Position numbers and translations under genes: made by a program. 64,000 nucleotides of DNA from Romanomermis culicivorax (lineage: Eukaryota > Nematoda > Enoplea > Mermithida > Mermithidae), in NCBI GenBank assembly GCA_963922205.1, contig CAWUHX010000019.1, positions 1,540,278-1,604,277 on the forward strand, read 5' to 3'. The notes beneath the pieces were generated by a model that worked only from the letters and a program-made list of their open reading frames with translations, had not been told where the DNA came from and searched no databases. Position 1 is the first letter of the stretch; each line of letters starts with the position of its first letter. This document shows positions 57,097 through 64,000 of the stretch, piece after piece.

Positions 57097-60000
57097 TTAA
57101 TGCGCGCAGTTCCAATGCAAGAGACGATTCGTGGGAAGTATGGAACGTCTTTTTCGCCGTCCTGTAAGACCGCCCAGACCGCCCAAAGAACCAAAATTAT
57201 TCAACATTCCTGGCCCTGCTTGTATGGGTTCTTGTCGCAATACAGAGCCAAGTAATCCGAGATTACCCGTCCCAACCGGTGACTGCAAACCCGATGCTTA
57301 AAAAGAAAAAGTTGAAAGAGTCAGGCAATGATCTGAAGAAATGCTTCTGACTAACAAAACTCGAAAGTAAGCGCTACTTTATATTTTCTGCCAAACCACG
57401 AGCCATATGGAACTGATCATTTTTTAACAGTTCCTGATTCTCACTGACCAGACCGCAACAACTTCTACCCCACTCACTAACGCTCAGAGTGTGGATTAAA
57501 ACGCAAAAAACGAAAGACAGAGTTAAAACAACTGTTTTTAGTTTCTATTTCTATGAGTAAAATAAATCATACAAAATAATTATTCGATCCACGTAAAAAT
57601 CGTATGCTGTTGAGCATGTCAGACAAAAAAACATGAATTTTATTCACTATCGCCTTAACAAAAGTAAAAAGCCTAACTCAGACATTAGCTCAGAGATAAG
57701 CCTTCATGTCTGGAACATCTATTCCACTCGTGTTTCCCCTTCCGCCATATGGAATAGTTTTATTCTTGCGATAACTGCTCGACTCGGTTATCTCAGAAAT
57801 AACTGTCACCAGGAGAAAATTTGTCTCAGAAATCGCTGTCTCAGGAACAAGGATCATTCCTGACATGACTTATATCACTTTCTGTCAATCAACCCTTAAG
57901 ATTTTTCAGTGACAAGTGACAGTAAAAATTTCGTGTAAACAATTATGAAGATACTACCTATTTTTTGTCTTTGCTCAATTCTTCAACATTTTATAACGGA
58001 CAGGCTACAAGCGTAGAATCCTATTTCAGACTAACCCAACTGTGCTGCGGGTGAAGCCGATAAACCAACCGGTTGATTTTGGGACAGGGGTATTTGTCCG
58101 AGTCCACTAAGTGGTGGCCCGGGTTGAATGCCGCCGGACAAAACACCAGGTATATCGCTAGGATTCGCGATTCCTCCTGAAATACAAAACGACAAATCAT
58201 TAGGAACAAAATAATCAGTAGTTTTCACTCTACTGAGCACGTTTTGATATGAACATGACATTCACAGTAGAGACGTGCGCGGGCCGCCCGTCTCGGAGCC
58301 GTTGGAAAATATTGTCGGGCCGGGCCGGAGTGATCAGGCTCGTAATGGCCCGAAAAAATAATATACGTTTGCAAGTGAACTTCCGAGAAACACCTATATA
58401 TTGCACGTTCTTCAATTTGAAATCTGCTAGAATTTTACTGTAATTATACTCAAAATGTGTTTAACTATTTGAGTGTTATTATCATCATAATTACTATTTG
58501 TTTCAGATGTAATTTTAAGTGTTTACAATATTGAATAACATTCTGACGGATTCGAAAACTTATCTAACCGACATGCATCTTTTATGTTCAAATTTTTATA
58601 ATTAGTTCATCAGAAACTAGAGATAATAAATGATCTAATATACTCTGGTTCACATGGAGCTCTTTGCTATTTGAAAAAAGAGGTTAAAATTGTTTCAACC
58701 ATTTTTCCTTAGCCGCTTTTTTCATACAAAAAACAGATGCGTTATTTATACGTTTTGGATTTGAACATTTTAATATTTCTAAAGCGAACCAAAAATTGAA
58801 AAAACTTGACTTTTTCTGAGTTCTAATTTAGTTAATAGTAAAAATACATGAAATAATTTTGATTTTTTGGATTTCCTAAAGCATAAAAAATAGATTGCGA
58901 AAAAATGTAGCTGCTAACACCTCATCTTGGACTTGAAATAATTCCGGGGCAAAACGCTAGAAAAAGCTTTAGGGTTTAGATATCCTAGAATGCTGTATCA
59001 GGAATCTTTTCATTATTTCGTGGATAAAAAGTCTAATTTTTCAGCCGATTCAATCATTTTCCATTGGCAAAATGCAAAAATCATACTGAAGACATACAAC
59101 AAAAATTCAAAAATCAGCTGGTTTCATGAAAGACAATTAAGTTGTAGCTTAACTCTATATGATATACCATTGCCGTCAAGGTACACCTCAGTTGCAGCTT
59201 AAGTCCAGAAAATTGAGCTGCACCTGAGCTGTGGCTTACCTCTGTATGATATAATACGGCGACTAAGGTTTCTATAGTCTGTTTCTCTTTAAATGCTTCT
59301 AAACTATAAACGTAGATAGCAAGTACATTTTAGATTTTTACAATTTTCTACCAAACCATCAGTCACTTGAAGCTGAAAATTTTTGAGCCAATTCAATCAA
59401 TACTTAACAATTTTTTGAATAAAAATCCTACTGTGAAACCTTTGTGTACGCTATTCTGACGACGTAGTTGATTTCTAATCTATTTCAATTTAGAAGCATT
59501 TTATAAAAAAACAAACGATATATTTCTCTTACTTTTGTTATACGTTTTTCTCACAGGATTGGAGCTGCAGATAAGCGGCCTTTTAACGGCAACGGGTATA
59601 ACATATATAGTTGTGCCATAGCTTAGGAACAATTTCTGTAAGAATCGATCAAGGCCTGTAGTCAGGTGTGATAAATTAAAAATAAATCATATCTCAAGAA
59701 AACATATTTTGTACATTTTTTCGCACTGAACAATATTCCAATATTTGTTTGCTCTAAAAATTGAAATTCGCATTACAATATCAATCCAAAGGTTAAATTC
59801 TTTCTGCAATCTTCGGAATTTTGGATTACAATCATCAAAGGCCTGTAAGTAATCAAGTACGCAAGAAAAGTCAATGATATTTTGTTAGTATATGTAACAA
59901 TGTTTAGTGTATTCGTATGAAACATGTATTACCATTTAGCATCAGAAAATGTGGTTTACACTGCATTTTAAATTCTAATTAAAAAATTTGTAGAACTTCA

Positions 60001-63000
60001 AGAAGACGTGCTAGAGATTTCGAGTAGAGTTTATTATATAGCTTACCTAATCAACTTTTGAAATGTCATTTCTTGATTTACAGTACACCATGAGCTGTAC
60101 TAACTCGCAGTAAACCATTGCTTCTTCGTGTTGTTTTTCACATCGTTGTTTAAAAATTAAGTAATCATCAGTATTCGAATATTCACTGCTTTTTTTAGCA
60201 GCATACCAATTAGCACAGTTGATAATACTTTTTAATTTGTGTTAATTTTTCTTAGCGCAGCTAAAATTTTCGTCAGTGCAGGTTCAACTTAATTAGCGGA
60301 GCGCTGAAAAAACACTGCAGCTATTCTCTCACAAGCTTATCGCAAAAGCACTTCAACATCCTGGGAAACTGAATGAGCCATAACAGTGAACATCTGATTT
60401 CTGAACTAAAATCGCTAATCTTTTTGGTCATGAGCGAAAAAGCTGTTCCCAGCAAATATTGCACATTTCTGAATTTTTGATATTTTCTCAATTGACAGCT
60501 GCTGCTAAATAATTTAACATTGGTTCAAAACTATTTGAAATCATAAATAGTGATCTCGTTGAGGATCTTTCATATAAAGTGAAATATTTTCAGCAGTGTT
60601 TCCTCCAAATTCACCGATTTTTTCTGGAATTTATCAAAAAAAGTCGACAAAAACTCATATAGATGTGTGGTTTTGCTCTGATCAATAGCAATCGGACCGT
60701 GAATTTCAAAAATGCATAATCTCCAAACCACGATACAATAATAATTTAACTTCAAAACGCAAAAAAAACAGAACCACAGATTTGTACCAATTATTGTAAG
60801 GCAGCACACTTTTTCGGACCACTTACGCCATTCACACACGATTATTTTCAATCTCCAAAATTACGTGAATCAACATTAACTTAGCTATTGAACAGCAGAA
60901 TCATCGCGTCTTTTCAATCAAATTAATTCTTTTTTCAATTATATTTTCTATATTCCAGCATGGCAATCATAAGGATGGAGGAACTGTAGTCTTAATGAGA
61001 AAAAAGCTAAACTTCACAGCGAGCAGCATTTTTCCAGAAAAATCTATATACTTAGTGAAGTTTCAAGGCTCATGCTTTTTTGTGTCAAGACCCTTATTTT
61101 CTGTAATTTTATATTGCTTAACCTTCAACTGGACGACAACAAGATGGAAAGTGCAATTCTATAGTTCATTCACTCTTAAATGGGTTTCAAAATGCAAAAT
61201 CCAAGTTTTAACTGCTATAGTTAATCTAAAAAAAGGCAATCGCGGGCACAGATCGTTTATTTATTTGCATGAGCATCTTTTGTCACTTCGAGGTTGATTT
61301 GGAAAAAGTGTATCGTGCCATATCAAAGGTCACAAATTCCTCAAAAAAATTACATGAAAAAAGATTTCACGACGATTAGTGTTTCTTCAGGACACTGAAT
61401 ATAACAAAGCACATTACCCAAAGAAACGCCAGCTCTGTTGAATCCACCGATTCCGACTACGGGCACGTTCCAACTTTTACCCCCGCCGAAAGTACCACGT
61501 TGCCAATTGGCGTCCACTTGATCAGCCTGCTCCCAGAAGTCTAGTACGCCTCGACGATCAGCCACGTCAGCGCCCCAGTCTCCAAAACCGACATCCACTT
61601 TTTGGCCGCCCGCCACCACGCCTTGTGGGTTGAAAGGGTAGTAGCTTAAGAAAGGGGCATGATGTATCAGTCGATTATAGACAGTAAATTAGCAGCAAAA
61701 AATTGTGGAATATCGGCCAAATTTTAGCCCAACTCTAGTCATTCCCTAATTATCAGCAATCTATAGTCTATTTTTCTTGAAATGCTTCCAAATAATGAAA
61801 GTGGAAAGCAAGTAGTATTTCCCATTTTTGCGATTTTCTGATAAACAAAATATCATGTAGGGCTGGAAATTTGTGAGCATACTGACCTAACTTCAGCGAT
61901 TTTTCGAGTGAAAAATTTTTCAGTAAGACCTTTATGTAAACGATTTCGACGACAGTACTTATTATTGTGTCATTATTGTATCTGGAAGCATTTTATAAAA
62001 AACAGGCTATAGATACACTTTAAAACAATGTTCTTGGACAGATATCAACGAAATCTATCGATTGATGCCATATTTGTCACATTTTAGAATTAAAAAATTC
62101 CTACTTACGTTTCTTGAAAAATTAATATCTAAACGGCGTCTAACACTTATCCGGGCGACGTCAAACACTTTCTGAGTGAAGTCTAAACTAGCCATCTGTC
62201 CGGGCCACAAAACTGTGGCCCGGCTGACCTTGTCGACCTTCACCCCAGCGTGGTCAGGTCCGTGTCAGATGGTCAATTCCTCTAATTTTCGGCTCTGTAA
62301 CAATTTATTTTGATTCTAGAAGTCTTCGTGTAGAAGAGGGTTCAGTTTTAATTGGACAATGTATTTTCGTAGTAAGATTTGTATTTTGGTGGGCAAAAGT
62401 TTTGCATAGGTGTGTCAAAAGTTATCGTCAAACATTCTTTGTTTTTTGAGTCATTGTTTAGAGTTCCCGCCTAGATCTATGCGTCCTTTCTTTCGTCGTA
62501 AATTTGCATAATTTTGAACGTCAATTGACGGGCGCTAGCCCCGTGTGTGGAGTGACTACTGAACTTTGTGTTCAAACATTTGTCTTGCTCCACTTTTAAT
62601 TCCCGTGGCCTTGGACCAAGCTTGTGTTCGTGCCTCTGTCCCGTTTTGTATTTTTTGTTTGCATTGTATTTATTTCTCCTTTCAATATATCTCCCTTATT
62701 TACGTCCGGTATCATCGCCTCGTCTGGTAGCCACCCTCACCTTCGGAGTACCAGTGGAGTCTTCGTGTCGGTCCAGTTAACGTCAGGGTATCAATCAGGT
62801 GTCTCCCGGTAATCACAGGAAAGTCAGCCGATGGTATAAGAGTCGCTTATCTAACACCCGTGAGCAAGTTGAACCAAAAAAGCCCGAATCGGCTCTTAGG
62901 AGCCCGTTTTGGCAGAACATGCAATTTATTAGTAATGCATCAAAACATGAACCAATCAACTTGGTTTACTTTGGAAAGGAATCCTTCATTACTTCAGGTA

Positions 63001-64000
63001 GTACTGTTTATTTTTTGATGAATTTATTGTTTTGCTTATAATTCAGATTGCTCAGTTGAAACTTTATTCAAATAACAAGTACAGTGAGAGTTGTGTACTG
63101 CGGGAATTTTTCACTCGAAGGTTAGTTGAGTAGACTCACAGACCTCCGGCCAACAGAAAATAGTGAAAATATGGATACATACTTTCCACTCTTGATATAT
63201 TTATAAGCCTTTTCGGGATTCACATATTTTTAAGCCGTTACTCTGCCAGATAATCTCCGTAAAGCATATCAGTCAGCAGATGCGGTTCTATTCATTTTAA
63301 GAAGTTCGAGTTGATGTATACAAAAATCAGATGATTAACTAATTTTCACTGAAATCATTCCTTCCAATAAATACCCTAAACTATTACTAATAACACGAAC
63401 ACTACACACTAAATAAAATAAATAAACAATAAAATAAATGGTAGAGGCCGCTGGAGTATATCGGAAAATCGTTATTATGGTTTTTGCTATCATTATGGAA
63501 AGTTTATTAGTCATTCGAAAAGGACCATTGACAGTAACTAGAAGAACTATTAATTAGCATGTCAAACACTGAATTTTACTCGCGCATGAAGCAATGTTGA
63601 ATATTCATTTGGCGTAATACCAATGTTTAAGACCAATTTCAGGATTTTGATTCGGGGAATGATGACTCTAGTAGAGTGAATTTACACGAGAAAAATATCA
63701 AAATATTTCGAAAATATATTCTAAGATTTCTTTCCTCGATAAAATAAAGTGTAATGAATAAGGCTCATCGTGTCTCCGCCGCCCGAACACCGGCCACAAA
63801 GTGTAACCCTGCATTAATAGGCAAGTTCAAAACAGTGGTACTCCTTCTCAATCACAGGTATATTGAGGACGATACATGGAATTTTGGCCTTTCGAAATTT
63901 TTGATGCCTGCCTCAAATCTTACGGTATTCCACCAACTCCCCAACTGGTGGGCACGATGCCGATTTGACCGTCGATATTCGGAAATGGTTTCTTGCCCTG
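57097..64000 (-). CDS. Gene F: Gly/Pro-rich protein, 3' part (5' end outside window)
   Basis: Minus-strand exons, in order: 64000 (open at window edge)-63924, 61644-61418, 58176-58036, 57296-57097. They join at phases 2,1,1 with GT/AG borders (GTAAGA, GTAATG, GTTAGT donors) to 645 nt, 214 visible residues plus TGA. The protein is rich in Gly, Pro, Val and Trp: IVPTSWGVGGIP, then GGQKVDVGFGDWGADV, NWQRGTFGGGKSWNVP, a low-complexity SGGIQPGPPLSGLGQIPL segment, LGLLGSVLRQ and a FGSLGGLGGL run, ending with a basic TGRRKRRS site. Few cysteines. I recognise no catalytic domain; it looks like a secreted or structural protein, but the start and signal peptide are not visible. The chaining of four exons in frame supports the model. 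The last two exons each also read through their donors to nearby stops. Confidence 0.7.
57330..58012. mobile_element. MITE-1 copy split by ~460 bp of other DNA, in gene F intron 3
   Basis: 57340-57425 has the left half (GAAATGCTTCTGACTAACAA, GAAAGTAAGCGCTACTTT, GCCAAACCACGAGCCATATG) and 57895-58012 the right half (GTAAACAATTATGAAGATAC, CAACATTTTATAACGGACAG). The DNA between looks unrelated. The MITE appears interrupted by an unidentified insertion. Confidence 0.5.
58240..58345. other. GC-rich island upstream of gene F exon 3
   Basis: GGGCCGCCCGTCTCGGAGCC and GTCGGGCCGGGCCGGAGTG form partly self-complementary GC-rich DNA in AT-rich surroundings. No gene. Perhaps a small palindromic element. 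Confidence 0.35.
59120..59626. mobile_element. AGCTTAAGCTGCAGCT-rich MITE (copy 3), interrupted
   Basis: GGTTTCATGAAAGACAATTA at the left, then AGTTGTAGCTTAACTCTATA units; the family sequence resumes after 59521 (GGAGCTGCAGATAAGCGGCC, GGTATAACATATATAG). The right end is decayed. The gap is filled by a MITE-1 copy (59272-59521). Confidence 0.75.
59272..59521 (+). mobile_element. MITE-1 family copy nested inside another MITE
   Basis: CTATAGTCTGTTTCTCTTTA at the left, AAGCATTTTATAAAAAAACA at the right, 250 bp. Both flanks are AGCT-family MITE sequence, so MITE-1 was active after it. Confidence 0.85.
59627..61417. other. Gene F intron 2, right part
   Basis: AT-rich. A minus-strand open stretch at 60740-60570 has an AG before it and a terminal stop (FEIHGPIAIDQ ... 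LLKIFHFI) and could be a stray exon of another gene, but it does not chain with gene F. Not called. Confidence 0.3.
61761..62012 (+). mobile_element. MITE-1 family copy in gene F intron 1
   Basis: CTATAGTCTATTTTTCTTGA at the left and AAAAAACAGGCTATAG at the right, 252 bp; internal GTGGAAAGCAAGTAGTATTT and GTAAACGATTTCGACGACAG intact. Confidence 0.9.
62013..63920. other. Gene F intron between visible exons 1 and 2
   Basis: Contains a short GC-rich hairpin (GCCGGGCCACAGTTTTGTGG near 62190-62225) and a pyrimidine-rich, GC-balanced segment at 62520-62870 that could be an LTR-like remnant, though no ends or target duplication could be fixed. No gene on the + strand was supported. Confidence 0.35.

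Noticed and set aside
62055-62290. Upstream exon of gene F (minus strand) with a GTAAGT donor
   Set aside because: Its phase does not match the acceptor at 61645, whereas the exon at 63924-64000 does; the segment is dominated by a GC hairpin.
1-64000. CRISPR array, bacterial operons or rRNA genes
   Set aside because: Direct repeats here are satellites or MITEs without regular unique spacers. No ribosome-binding-site-led gene runs or rRNA motifs were seen; the window is eukaryotic.

Overview
The window is eukaryotic and AT-rich. Genes are split by introns with canonical GT/AG borders, AATAAA signals follow several stop codons, and transposon debris is dense. Degenerate TTAGGC-type repeats (nematode telomere motif) at 3743-3832, together with Kunitz-WAP secreted inhibitors, make a nematode the best guess. 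The species cannot be named from sequence alone. Exon models were built by hand from splice motifs, frame continuity and comparison of paralogues inside the window.

Left part (1-30 kb): a tandem array of secreted Kunitz + short cysteine module + WAP-like protease inhibitor genes, all on the + strand. There is the 3' end of one copy (1-12), an intact copy A (10972-12297), a copy B broken by a solo LTR in its last exon (15378-18835) and an intact copy C (22729-24833). Each intact copy has five exons with identical exon lengths and phases and encodes 177 aa. The flanks are duplicated too, so the array arose by large segmental duplication that reaches about 30.07 kb. An isolated WAP-like exon lies at 8981-9141.

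Middle part (30-47 kb): three paralogues of a small secreted cysteine-containing family that I do not recognise, each with four exons and intron phases 1-2-2: P1 (30164-31736, minus), P2 (35291-43021, plus) and P3 (43891-46754, minus). An inverted, frameshifted copy of the P3 3' part lies at 33070-33900. The introns hold tRNA-Thr-like repeats, MITEs and dispersed repeats.

Right part (48-64 kb): a fold-back element carrying a possible zinc-finger ORF (48466-49690); a single 5-kb exon on the minus strand encoding about 1680 aa that resembles the pore-forming/translocation region of large bacterial toxins (50540-55582), a candidate for horizontal acquisition; and a Gly/Pro-rich gene on the minus strand (57097 to beyond 64000) spread over at least four exons.

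Mobile DNA: the dominant family is a ~250-bp MITE with GTCTGTTTTTT inverted ends (over ten copies). There are also GC-rich palindromic MITEs, an AGCTTAAGCTGCAGCT-rich MITE family, a GAAATGATC MITE pair, one solo LTR, and four fold-back elements whose arms are built from element-specific tandem repeats. The genes shown are mostly secreted proteins (inhibitors, the unknown Cys family, a toxin-like protein), which would suit a parasite or a host-interaction locus, but that is inference.
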